Below, one piece after another: positions 18,577-26,172 of a stretch of DNA of 64,000 nucleotides. A model generated the notes under the pieces. It worked only from the letters and a program-made list of their open reading frames with translations, made no database searches and had not been told where the DNA came from. Numbering within the stretch: the first letter of the stretch is position 1; each line of letters opens with the position of its first letter. The DNA comes from Caballeronia insecticola (lineage in GTDB: Bacteria > Pseudomonadota > Gammaproteobacteria > Burkholderiales > Burkholderiaceae): contig NC_021287.1 in NCBI RefSeq assembly GCF_000402035.1, forward strand, positions 496,001-560,000, read 5' to 3'. Position numbers and translations under genes: made by a program.

Positions 18577-20628
18577 ATGAATACCGCTTACCGCATTGTT
18601 TGGAATTCGACCGTAGGTAACTGGGCTGTCGCCTCGGAACTTTCGAAGGGTCGTAAAAAATCGACCAAAATCCTCGCCGCCGTCTCGGCTTTGGTGCTCG
18701 GCGGCGCCGCGCTACCGGCTCTGGCTGGCGAACTCGTCAACTGTACCGGCGGCACGGGCAATGCCTGGGGCTCGGACATGGGTGGTTTCGTTTCGGGCAA
18801 CTGGAACACCGTCGGTTCCGAAATGGACTGTACCAAGCAGAGCACCGGCGTCATCATGAGCGGCGCGACCTCTTATAAGGGCGGCGGTTTGACGGGCCCG
18901 GCCGCGTGGCTGGCCGTGGGTTCGACCGGTTACCAAGATAACGGCTCGATCTCGCTGCACGCACCGAGCGGCATCACCCTCGACGGCAACGTCACCATCA
19001 CCGGCTCGACGACGTTTGCCGGCGGTGCTGCGATGGAATACTTCCACGCGAACTCGACTGGCGCCGACTCCACGGCATCGGGCACGGACGCGATTGCTAT
19101 CGGTACGGCCGCGACCGCTTCGGCTGCCAAGTCGGTTGCTATCGGTGCAGGTTCTGTCGCTAGCCGTGCGAACACCGTCTCCGTCGGTGCTGCTGGCGCT
19201 GAGCGTCAGATCACCAGCGTCGCGGCCGGCACGCAAGCTACCGATGCAGTGAACATGTCGCAATTGAGCGGTCTGGCTTCGTCGACGGCAGCGGCAATCG
19301 GCGGCGGCTCGACGGCGAACCCGAACGGCACGATTACGGCGCCTTCATATAGCGTCGGCGGCACGACCGTGACCAGCATCGGCGCTGCGATCACGAACAT
19401 CGACGGTCGCACCACGCAGAACACGACCGACATCGCGGGCAACACGACGTCGATCAACAACATCAACAGCGAGCTCAACTCGGGCACGATCGGTCTGGTG
19501 CAACAAGCTGCGGCTGGCCAGAATCTGACGGTCGGCAAGAGCACGGACGGTGCAGCAGTGGACTTCACGGGCACGGCAGGCGCGCGTGTTCTGCAAGGCG
19601 TTGCTAATGGCGCAGTGAGTGCCTCGAGCCAGCAAGCGGTGAACGGTTCGCAACTGTACGCGACGGCTCAGTCGACGGCAGCGGCTATCGGCGGCGGTTC
19701 GACGGTGAACCCGGACGGCTCGATTACCGCGCCGACGTACAACGTCGACGGTACGACCGTGACCAGCATGGGCGACGCGATCACGAACATCGACGCACGC
19801 ACCACGCAGAACACGAACGATATCGCGGGCAACACGACGTCGATCAACAACATCAGCAACGAGATCAACTCGGGCACGATCGGTCTGGTGCAACAAGCTG
19901 CGGCTGGCCAGAATCTGACGGTCGGCAAGGACATACACGCAAGCCGTGCAGCAGTCCAACGCCTACACGAACCAGCAGATCAGCATCGTGCGCAAGCAGA
20001 TGTCCTCCGTCTACAACGACGCAGCTGCACGTGCCCTCAACAACGGTCGTCATTTCATCGACGGCAGCGTTCCCTTCAAGCCGATCTACGGCGAGAAGCA
20101 ATGGCCGTCGCAGCAAGCGCGTCCGAAGTGGGTCCAGGCACTGCAGCAGATCGATGTCACCAACCAGCGCGCGGCGAAATCGTCGTGCCGTGGCGAAGAT
20201 GCGGGACGTCTCTCCGCACTGACCGACGAAGCCTGGAAAGAGCAGGACGAAACGCACGGAACCCACTGGGTTCACGGCTGGGACGCGATCGAGCGCGCGC
20301 AGAAGCTCGCGCAGAAGGTCAACGCCGAGCTCGACCAGTGCGTGCCGCCGGCCGCCGTGGCGCCGGCTGCACCGACGATCCTCGAAAAGCCGGTCACGCT
20401 CGCAGCCGACGCACTGTTCGGCTTCGACAGCGCCAAGCTTTCGCCGGACGGCGAGCACATGGCCGACTCGATCTCGAAGGACATCATCGAGTCGGGTGCG
20501 AAGGTGAACGTGCTGCGCGTCGACGGTTATACCGATCGATTCGGCTCCGTCGAGCACAATCGCAAGCTGTCGCTGCAACGCGCGCAAACGGTCGAAAAAG
20601 CGCTGCGGGCTCGTGGCGTGATTGCTGA
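18577..20628 (+). CDS. Trimeric-autotransporter-like adhesin (ESPR, YadA head and stalk), frameshifted near 19930
   Basis: The product opens with a textbook extended signal peptide of type V secretion (MNTAYRIVWNSTVGNWAVASE, then a hydrophobic core ending LPALA about residue 50). A YadA-type head follows with DAIAIGTAATASAAKSVAIGAG and SRANTVSVGAAGAERQITSVAAGTQATDAVNMSQL. Two stalk repeats follow (TAAAIGGGST..GQNLTVGK). After codon about 451 (base 19929) this frame stops resembling the family and reads Arg-rich sequence to a chance stop at 20628. The natural continuation (TYTQAVQQSNAYTNQQI) is in the +1 frame and leads into an OmpA domain. It is either a broken gene, an assembly error at near-identical repeats, or programmed shifting. 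The first two are more likely. Confidence 0.75.
   Translation: MNTAYRIVWNSTVGNWAVASELSKGRKKSTKILAAVSALVLGGAALPALAGELVNCTGGTGNAWGSDMGGFVSGNWNTVGSEMDCTKQSTGVIMSGATSYKGGGLTGPAAWLAVGSTGYQDNGSISLHAPSGITLDGNVTITGSTTFAGGAAMEYFHANSTGADSTASGTDAIAIGTAATASAAKSVAIGAGSVASRANTVSVGAAGAERQITSVAAGTQATDAVNMSQLSGLASSTAAAIGGGSTANPNGTITAPSYSVGGTTVTSIGAAITNIDGRTTQNTTDIAGNTTSINNINSELNSGTIGLVQQAAAGQNLTVGKSTDGAAVDFTGTAGARVLQGVANGAVSASSQQAVNGSQLYATAQSTAAAIGGGSTVNPDGSITAPTYNVDGTTVTSMGDAITNIDARTTQNTNDIAGNTTSINNISNEINSGTIGLVQQAAAGQNLTVGKDIHASRAAVQRLHEPADQHRAQADVLRLQRRSCTCPQQRSSFHRRQRSLQADLRREAMAVAASASEVGPGTAADRCHQPARGEIVVPWRRCGTSLRTDRRSLERAGRNARNPLGSRLGRDRARAEARAEGQRRARPVRAAGRRGAGCTDDPRKAGHARSRRTVRLRQRQAFAGRRAHGRLDLEGHHRVGCEGERAARRRLYRSIRLRRAQSQAVAATRANGRKSAAGSWRDC
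19282..19929 (+). repeat. Two 258-bp direct repeats in the adhesin stalk, 390 bp apart
   Basis: 19282-19539 and 19672-19929 are closely similar. Both begin TCGACGGCAGCGGC and end GGTCGGCAAG. They encode the same stalk module (AAIGGGST..GGTTVTS..NIDxRTTQNTxDIAGN..GTIGLVQQAAAGQNLTVGK). Similarity stops abruptly at 19929, exactly where the reading frame is lost. Confidence 0.85.
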
Positions 20629-20752
20629 CCGCTTCGACGTGTCGGGCCATGGCGCAGCGGACCCGGTCAAGTCCTGCCCGGGCACGAAGGCGACGCAAGC
20701 CGTCATCGCATGTCTGGCGCCGAACCGCCGCGTGACGATTTCCGCGAAGTAA
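19946..20752 (+). CDS. OmpA C-terminal-domain protein, probably the 3' part of the frameshifted adhesin gene
   Basis: 268 residues from a GTG at 19946 that has no ribosome site. The frame is open upstream into TYTQAV. It begins with a YadA-anchor-like helix (QSNAYTNQQISIVRKQMSSVYND). An uncharacterised middle segment (about residues 25-130) follows, then a peptidoglycan-binding OmpA domain. This contains LAADALFGFDSAKLSPDGE, VLRVDGYTDRFGSVEHNRKLSLQRAQTVEKAL and HGAADPV..NRRVTISAK. There is no signal peptide, so it cannot be exported by itself, which supports fusion to the upstream gene. Two Cys in SCPGTKATQAVIACLAP may form a disulfide. Confidence 0.75.
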   Translation: MQQSNAYTNQQISIVRKQMSSVYNDAAARALNNGRHFIDGSVPFKPIYGEKQWPSQQARPKWVQALQQIDVTNQRAAKSSCRGEDAGRLSALTDEAWKEQDETHGTHWVHGWDAIERAQKLAQKVNAELDQCVPPAAVAPAAPTILEKPVTLAADALFGFDSAKLSPDGEHMADSISKDIIESGAKVNVLRVDGYTDRFGSVEHNRKLSLQRAQTVEKALRARGVIADRFDVSGHGAADPVKSCPGTKATQAVIACLAPNRRVTISAK

Positions 20753-20794
20753 GCGGGCTGTAGGGGCGATTGCTGTCGAATCGCCGGAAGCGAA

Positions 20795-20842
20795 GAAGTA
20801 GAAGCAGAAGTAGAAGCAGAAGCAGAAGTAGCGGTAGAAGTG
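20795..20842 (+). repeat. Hexanucleotide tandem repeat after the OmpA-domain gene
   Basis: Eight consecutive hexamers, mostly GAAGTA or GAAGCA, between the stop at 20752 and the terminator at 20846. It is non-coding and a likely slippage site. Confidence 0.8.
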
Positions 20843-20845
20843 CTG

Positions 20846-20878
20846 ATGGCGCGCCTCGATGGCGCGCCATTTTTTTTT
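20846..20878 (+). terminator. Intrinsic terminator of the adhesin/OmpA gene
   Basis: Perfect 10-bp stem ATGGCGCGCC (20846-20855) / GGCGCGCCAT (20861-20870) with a 5-nt loop. A run of nine T follows. Confidence 0.92.
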
Positions 20879-21089
20879 CGGCCGGTTCCCGCCGTTCGGT
20901 CAGATGCAGCGTTGGCGCGACGCGAGCCCTGAAATGATGCCGGCCCGCGCGCCGCATCGCCGCGATGCCCCGCCACACCCGTTCCAACTCTCTCCGCGCT
21001 TTTTAAGAAAGGATTAAGCGACACCCCGTAATCTCCTTTCATCGATATAGCGCGCTCTTCAGAGCGCATCCCCTCGTCAGGAGCACACG

Positions 21090-22598
21090 ATGAAAGCGAA
21101 GATCCTCACCCGCAGCGCCGTCGCGGCAGCCGTTGCCGTTGCCTTGTCGGCGGGCTACGTGGCAGGCCATAACAATGTTCCTGCGCCGCAAGTCATCGCG
21201 CCCGCGCAAGCCGCGCCGTTGATGCCCGCCGAAGCCGCGGCCAAGACCGGCATTCCCGATTTCTCCGGTCTCGTCGAAACCTATGGGCCGGCCGTGGTGA
21301 ATATCAGCGCGAAGCATGTCGTCAAGCAGACGTCGGCGCGGCGCGGTCAGAACCAGGTGCCGATGGACCCGGACGATCCGTTCTACCAGTTCTTCAAGCG
21401 CTTCGGCGGCATGCCCGGCTTCGGCGGCGGCGGCGATGGCGGCCCCGGCGCGGATCGTCCGAGCGAAGGGCTCGGCTCCGGCTTCATCGTGAGCAGCGAC
21501 GGCTATATCCTGACGAACGCGCACGTCGTCGATAACGCCAATGTCGTTACCGTCAAGCTGACGGACAAGCGCGAATACCGCGCGAAAGTCATCGGCGCGG
21601 ACAAGCAGTCGGACGTCGCCGTGCTGAAGATCGACGCGAAGGATCTGCCAGTCGTCAAGATCGGCGATCCTAACGGCAGCAAGGTCGGCCAGTGGGTTGT
21701 CGCGATCGGTTCGCCGTATGGCTTCGACAACACGGTGACCTCGGGCATCATCAGCGCCAAGTCGCGCTCGCTGCCCAACGAGAACTACACGCCGTTCATC
21801 CAGACCGACGTGCCGGTGAATCCGGGCAACTCGGGCGGACCGCTTTTCAATCTGCAAGGCGAAGTGATCGGCATCAACTCGATGATCTATTCGCAGACGG
21901 GCGGCTTCCAGGGTCTTTCGTTCGCCATCCCGATCAATGAAGCGATCAAGGTGAAGGACGCGCTCATCAAGACCGGACATGTCGATCGCGGCCGGCTCGG
22001 CGTGACGGTGCAGGGCATGAACCAGACGCTCGCGAATTCCTTCGGCATGAAGTCGCCGCAGGGCGCGCTCGTGAGTTCGGTCGAGGCGGGCGGACCGGCG
22101 GCGAAGGGCGGCCTGCAACCGGGCGATGTGATTACCGCGCTCAACGGCGTGCCGGTGTCGGATTCGACCTCGCTGCCGTCGCAGGTTGCGGGTCTCGCGC
22201 CCGGCACGTCCGCGAAAGTGACGGTGTGGCGCGACAAGGGCGCGAAGGATCTCAGCGTGACGATCGGCGCGCTCAAGGACGCCAAGACCGCCAGCGCGAA
22301 AGCCGGCGCCGACGACGGCGCATCGGCGCAAGATGCGCGGCTGGGCGTCGCGGTGCGCCCGCTCACGCCGGACGAGAAGCAGAGCGATTCGCTCTCGCGC
22401 GGCCTGCTCGTGCAGCAGTCGAACGGGGCGGCGGCGAGCGCCGGCATTCAGGCGGGCGACGTGATTCTCGCGGTCAACGGCCAGCCGGTGACGTCGGTGC
22501 AGCAACTGAAGTCGATGGTCTCGCACGCCGGCGACAGCATCGCGCTCCTGATCCAGCGCGACGACGCCCAGATCTTCGTGCCGGTCGATCTGAGCTGA
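21090..22598 (+). CDS. Do-family periplasmic serine protease (DegP/DegQ/MucD type)
   Basis: 502 residues with an N-terminal signal (AVAAAVAVALSAGYVAGH). The trypsin-like domain has catalytic His in ILTNAHVVDNA (about residue 147), Asp in SDVAVLKID and Ser in PVNPGNSGGPLFN (about residue 250). The Gly-rich insertion FGGMPGFGGGGDGGPG corresponds to the LA loop. Two PDZ domains follow (RGRLGVTVQGMNQTLA.. and ARLGVAVRPLTPDEK..). The length and double PDZ fit HtrA-type chaperone-proteases that handle misfolded envelope proteins. The leader carries a small hairpin (21052-21067) just before the ribosome site. Whether to call it degP, degQ or mucD cannot be settled here. Confidence 0.93.
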   Translation: MKAKILTRSAVAAAVAVALSAGYVAGHNNVPAPQVIAPAQAAPLMPAEAAAKTGIPDFSGLVETYGPAVVNISAKHVVKQTSARRGQNQVPMDPDDPFYQFFKRFGGMPGFGGGGDGGPGADRPSEGLGSGFIVSSDGYILTNAHVVDNANVVTVKLTDKREYRAKVIGADKQSDVAVLKIDAKDLPVVKIGDPNGSKVGQWVVAIGSPYGFDNTVTSGIISAKSRSLPNENYTPFIQTDVPVNPGNSGGPLFNLQGEVIGINSMIYSQTGGFQGLSFAIPINEAIKVKDALIKTGHVDRGRLGVTVQGMNQTLANSFGMKSPQGALVSSVEAGGPAAKGGLQPGDVITALNGVPVSDSTSLPSQVAGLAPGTSAKVTVWRDKGAKDLSVTIGALKDAKTASAKAGADDGASAQDARLGVAVRPLTPDEKQSDSLSRGLLVQQSNGAAASAGIQAGDVILAVNGQPVTSVQQLKSMVSHAGDSIALLIQRDDAQIFVPVDLS

Positions 22599-22753
22599 CA
22601 CCCGGGCGCCCGGGCGCGCCGACAAGCTCACGCGATGCGGGCACGAACCCTGCTCAGCGGTTTCCCGGGGCCCTATCGCGTGAAGTCGACGCATCGGGCG
22701 TGAGGTCGCCGCGGCTCCCGGGTCCGGCGACATCGGAAAAAGGAGCAGACAAC

Positions 22754-23239
22754 ATGACGAGCAAGACCACGGGCAAACTGGCCGCCGCACTCCTCATGGC
22801 GGCGCTGGGCGCGGGCGCCGCGGGCGGCGCCTGGGCACAGGCCTCGGGTGGAACCACGAACGATACGTCGAGCGCGGGCAACACGAACGGCGGCGGCCTG
22901 CCGCAAATCCAGCAGCAGGGCGACGTGTCCTATACGTCGGGCGGCGTCGGGCTGGACGAATCGCGTGCATTGTTGCGCGAACAGGCAAACTGGCCGCTAT
23001 CGCTTCGCTTTACGGGGCCGACGGCGGACTATCTCGCGGGCGTGCATGTGCGCATCGTCGGCGGGGCGGGCGGCGCCGAAGTGCTGAACGTCGAATCGAT
23101 GGGTCCGTACATGCTCGTCAAGCTGCCGCCGGGCAACTACACGGTGTACGCGAAGTACAAGGATCAGGAAAAGAAGCAGGCGGTGAGCGTGGCCGGGCCG
23201 GGCAAAGCCAAGGCGGCGTTCCACTGGAGCATTCAGTAA
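22754..23239 (+). CDS. Secreted protein of unknown function
   Basis: 161 residues from ATG 22754 (AAGGAG about nine bases upstream). A Sec signal peptide (GKLAAALLMAALGAGAAGGAWAQA) is cut about residue 30. A Gly/Ser/Asn/Thr-rich linker (SGGTTNDTSSAGNTNGGG) and a compact domain follow. The domain contains GGVGLDESRALLREQANWPLSLRFTG, VRIVGGAGGAEVLNVES, GPYMLVKLPPGNYTVYAKYK and KKQAVSVAGPGKAKAAFHW. The PPGxYTVxAxYxxxxKxxxV pattern resembles beta-sandwich (carboxypeptidase-regulatory-like) domains. No enzymatic motif is visible. It follows the Do protease by 155 bp and ends at a strong terminator, so the two may share a transcript. Confidence 0.8.
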   Translation: MTSKTTGKLAAALLMAALGAGAAGGAWAQASGGTTNDTSSAGNTNGGGLPQIQQQGDVSYTSGGVGLDESRALLREQANWPLSLRFTGPTADYLAGVHVRIVGGAGGAEVLNVESMGPYMLVKLPPGNYTVYAKYKDQEKKQAVSVAGPGKAKAAFHWSIQ

Positions 23240-23309
23240 GGGACTCGTCAGGCGCGCGGGCGGACGTATCGAAAGCGCTCGCCGCGACATCGAAAGTTGT
23301 CTCATAATT

Positions 23310-23355
23310 AAGCCACGGCGTCGGCACTTCACGGCCGTCGGCCCGTGGCTTTTTT
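23310..23355 (+). terminator. Intrinsic terminator after the 22754-23239 gene
   Basis: Outer stem AAGCCACGG (23310-23318) / CCGTGGCTT (23343-23351) with further pairing inside the loop. It is followed by TTTTTTC. Confidence 0.85.
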
Positions 23356-23401
23356 CGCTTCGTTTTTTCGCTTTCGGACGACACGCGGGAGGCGCATCAC
23401 G

Positions 23402-23779
23402 ATGGGGACGGATCTGAACGACGGGCACGAAGCGGCGCATCGCATCGAGATTGCGCTGAACGGCCGGCGCTGCCGCGTGATCCATCAGGGCGTCACTTAC
23501 GCCGATACGCACGCGTCTTTCACGGTGATCGAAAGCGGCGCCGAAAACGCGCACTATTTTCCGCGCGCCGACGTGAACATGGCGCGTCTGGAACGCTCCA
23601 CTCACACTTCGCACTGCCCGCACAAGGGCGAGGCGACGCACTATCACTTGCTGACCGAGGACGGCCCGGTCGAGAACGCCGCGTGGAGCTACGAGTCGCC
23701 GCTTGACGCCGCAGCGAAGATTCGCGGCTATCTCGCGTTTTACCCGACGCGGGTCGATCGCATCGACGAAACTTCCTAG
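23402..23779 (+). CDS. DUF427 domain protein
   Basis: 125 residues from ATG 23402. The frame opens earlier, but the domain begins near RIEIALNGRRCRVIHQG. It contains YFPRADVNMARLERSTHTSHCPHKGEATHYHL, the DUF427 signature (aromatic-Pro..D, L..T.H.T.CP.KG.A.Y). It also has ENAAWSYESPLDAAAKIRGYLAFYP. The family folds as a small beta-barrel and has no settled biochemical function. It is a stand-alone small gene after a terminator. Confidence 0.88.
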   Translation: MGTDLNDGHEAAHRIEIALNGRRCRVIHQGVTYADTHASFTVIESGAENAHYFPRADVNMARLERSTHTSHCPHKGEATHYHLLTEDGPVENAAWSYESPLDAAAKIRGYLAFYPTRVDRIDETS

Positions 23780-23854
23780 GCGGGCATTCGCACAGACACT
23801 CACAGGTCGATTCAGCCATAACGAACGAATGCGGTTCAGCCCCCGGAGGCTCAG

Positions 23855-24652
23855 ATGGAAGTCACCGATGCGTTTCGCGTTCCGCTCGACCCGGCGCATG
23901 TCCGGGAGGCGCTGGGCGATCTCGCGCTGGTGCGCGCGAGTCCCGACAACTGTGAAACCTTCACGCGTTCGCCGCTCGGCGAATATGCGCTCACCTTGAT
24001 TTTGCCGCTCGGCGCGCTGCGGGCGCGCTACGAAATTCGCGCGCATTCCGCCGGGCGCACGCGGCGGGCGGCGCATACCGAGGGCGAGGACGACGCCGGT
24101 TCCGCCGATGCCGAACCCGCCTACGCGCGCACGCTCAGCTTCAAGGCACGCGGCGAAGGCGTGGGATCGTTGCGCGGACAGATTGCGGTGTCGCTGAATC
24201 CGGACGACGAAGGCAACGGTAGCTGGATCGAATACACCGTCTGGGCGACGGTCTCCGGACCGCTCGCGGGCTTGCCGTCGCGGCAGATCGAAAACGCGCT
24301 GCGCGAAGGCGCCGACGATTTCTTCGCCGAGTTCTGCGAAGTCGTGCGCGCCAAGCACGGCCTGCCGTCGCTGCGCGCGGCGGGGGACAGCGCGGCGCGG
24401 CGGCATGTCTTCCTGCGGCCGGGGTCGATGTCGGCGGCGTTTTCGCGTCGCCCGAACGCGACGCGCGGTCCCGCCGATGCCCACGCGAGCGGCGTGCTGC
24501 GGCATCGTCTGCACGGGCACGGCTTCGTGCATCACGAGCGCGATCATTCGCACGATTCGCATCCGCTCGGTCTGCCCGCTTGGGCGTGGGCGGCGATGCT
24601 CGTATGCGTCGCGCTGTTTGCGTATTTCGCGCAGCATGTCGGGCTGCAATGA
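23855..24652 (+). CDS. SRPBCC (CoxG-like) domain protein with His-rich linker and C-terminal membrane anchor
   Basis: 265 residues. The N-terminal ~170 residues fit the CoxG/SRPBCC fold: MEVTDAFRVPLDPAHVREALGDLALVRASPDNCETF at the start, then a strand-rich core with LSFKARGEGVGSLRGQIAVSL. ASGPLAGLPSRQIENALREGADDFFAEFCEVV forms the long C-terminal helix. After about residue 215 comes a His-rich segment (HRLHGHGFVHHERDHSHDSH) and one membrane span (AWAWAAMLVCVALFAYFAQHVGL). CoxG proteins anchor CO dehydrogenase in some bacteria. No cox genes are present here, so the role is unknown. The His cluster may bind metal. Confidence 0.75.
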   Translation: MEVTDAFRVPLDPAHVREALGDLALVRASPDNCETFTRSPLGEYALTLILPLGALRARYEIRAHSAGRTRRAAHTEGEDDAGSADAEPAYARTLSFKARGEGVGSLRGQIAVSLNPDDEGNGSWIEYTVWATVSGPLAGLPSRQIENALREGADDFFAEFCEVVRAKHGLPSLRAAGDSAARRHVFLRPGSMSAAFSRRPNATRGPADAHASGVLRHRLHGHGFVHHERDHSHDSHPLGLPAWAWAAMLVCVALFAYFAQHVGLQ

Positions 24653-24682
24653 GCGGGCTGCAATGAGCGGCTCGGAATGAGC
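24641..24682 (+). repeat. 14-bp tandem repeat covering the stop codon of the CoxG-like gene
   Basis: GGGCTGCAATGAGC occurs at 24641-24654 and again at 24655-24668. A third degenerate copy is at 24669-24682. The stop TGA (24650-24652) is inside the first copy, and each copy carries its own TGA. Confidence 0.85.
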
Positions 24683-24749
24683 GTCGCGCCGTGCCGAGCA
24701 GATTCGCGCGATCACGGCGACAATGCGGTCATTCCAAAAGGAGCTGACC

Positions 24750-25403
24750 ATGCCGCGCCGCGCCCTGATCGTCATCGACGTGCAGAACGAATACATCACC
24801 GGCAATCTGCCGATCGAATATCCCGACGTGAACGTATCGCTTGCCAATATCGGCCGGGCGATGGATGCCGCGCAAAAGCATGGCGTGCCGGTCGTCGTCG
24901 TGCAGAATTTCGCGCCGGCCACGGCGCCGATCTTCGCGCGCGGCTCGGCGCTGGCGGAACTGCATGAAACGGTGACTTCGCGTCCCCGCGCGCATTACGT
25001 CGAGAAGGCGTTGCCGAGCGCCTTCGCCGGCACCGATCTCGCCGACTGGCTCACCGCGCACGACATCGACACGATCGTGATCGCCGGTTACATGACCCAC
25101 AATTGCGACGATTCGACGGTCAGGCACGCGGTCCACGCCGGACTGTCGGTCGAATTTCTCGTGGATGCGACGGGCGCCGTGCCCTACGAAAACAGCGCAG
25201 GCCGCGCGAGCGCCGAGGAGATTCACCGCGTCTTCACGGTGGTGATGCAGTCGCGTTTCGCGGCCGTGCTCGGCACCGATGAATGGATCGCCGCGCTGGA
25301 AAGCGGCGAGGCGCCCGCGCGCGACAACATCTATGCGTCGAACCAGCGGGCGCGTGCGTCGTCGTCGTCGGAGTCGGCGTCGGCTTCAGGCGGCAACCGG
25401 TGA
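24750..25403 (+). CDS. Isochorismatase-like cysteine hydrolase
   Basis: 217 residues from ATG 24750 (AAGGAG upstream). It has the family core: ALIVIDVQNEYITG (catalytic Asp), a conserved Lys in HYVEKALPSAFAGTDL, and the nucleophile Cys in IDTIVIAGYMTHNCDDSTVRHAVHAGLSVEFL (about residue 118). Such hydrolases cleave amide or ester bonds in small molecules (nicotinamide, carbamoyl or isochorismate relatives). The specific substrate is not apparent. The C-terminus is a Ser-rich tail (ARASSSSESASASGG) and overlaps the convergent tetR-type gene by 18 bp. Confidence 0.88.
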   Translation: MPRRALIVIDVQNEYITGNLPIEYPDVNVSLANIGRAMDAAQKHGVPVVVVQNFAPATAPIFARGSALAELHETVTSRPRAHYVEKALPSAFAGTDLADWLTAHDIDTIVIAGYMTHNCDDSTVRHAVHAGLSVEFLVDATGAVPYENSAGRASAEEIHRVFTVVMQSRFAAVLGTDEWIAALESGEAPARDNIYASNQRARASSSSESASASGGNR

Positions 25404-26030
25404 CAGCAGGGCGGGGCTGCAACGCAGCGCATCGAAGCATGCGTCGATGAGCGCTTCGGCGTCGCGTTCCGGATGGACGAGGTCGGGCAGCATCAGCGAG
25501 TCGCGCAGAATGCCGGTGAAGAGGCAATGCAGCATGGTCGTGGCGCGGCGCGTGTCGAGCGTCGCGGGCAACTGCTTCTTTTCGACGGCATTGCGCAGCG
25601 CGCGCTCGATGCGCTCCATGCCGTCGCGCATATTGTTCTGATGCCGCTCGCGCACCGGTCCCATTTCCTCCACGAACTCGCACTTCATGAACAGGATGTC
25701 GAACACGCGCCGGCGTTGCTCGTCGGCCGTGATGTTGCGCATGCACCAGATGAACAGATCGCGCAGGCGCGCGAGCGGGTCTTCCTCGCGGCCGTCGAGC
25801 GTCGTTTCGATGAGTTCGTCGAGCGGCAGCAAACTGCGGTCGAACATCGCGTTGAACAGATCGCCCTTGTTGGCGAAGTGCCAGTAGATCGCGCCGCGCG
25901 TCACGCCCGCGGCCTGGGCGATGTCCGCCAGCGTCGTGCGCGACACGCCTTTCTCGTAGAAGACGCGCTCGGCCGCGTCGAGAACGCGATTGCGGGTCGC
26001 CTGCGCCTCTTCCTTGGTTCGTCTGACCAT
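25386..26030 (-). CDS. bpeR: TetR-family repressor of the adjacent RND efflux operon
   Basis: 214 residues from ATG 26030. The N-terminal helix-turn-helix is RVFYEKGVSRTTLADIAQAAGVTRGAIYWHFANKGDLFNAM, the AcrR/TtgR/BpeR signature. The ligand domain contains LLPLDELIETTLDGREEDPLARLRDLF, also typical of AcrR-like regulators. An upstream in-frame ATG (26084) would add 18 residues without family similarity. It is transcribed divergently from the RND operon. A 24-bp AcrR-like palindrome lies 145-168 bp upstream of its start, inside the efflux promoter. The expected role is ligand-relieved repression. The symbol follows the Burkholderia BpeR-BpeAB-OprB arrangement and was not checked by alignment. 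Confidence 0.87.
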   Translation of the reverse strand: MVRRTKEEAQATRNRVLDAAERVFYEKGVSRTTLADIAQAAGVTRGAIYWHFANKGDLFNAMFDRSLLPLDELIETTLDGREEDPLARLRDLFIWCMRNITADEQRRRVFDILFMKCEFVEEMGPVRERHQNNMRDGMERIERALRNAVEKKQLPATLDTRRATTMLHCLFTGILRDSLMLPDLVHPERDAEALIDACFDALRCSPALLSPVAA

Positions 26031-26172
26031 ATCTTGCGGCGAATTGCCGTGTGCTCCTGCTGCTGCCTGTAAGGGACCGCTCACAGGCGGTCTTGTCGAA
26101 GATTCGTCAAACGTAATCGATTCCCCGGAGCGATTTGTCCTCGCGTCCTATGGGGATAAACACGTACAGTTT

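Noticed and set aside
19946..20628. Possibility that the Arg-rich C-terminal half of the 683-codon adhesin frame is real
   Set aside because: The other frame over the same bases encodes a well-formed OmpA domain. This half is therefore an out-of-frame shadow.
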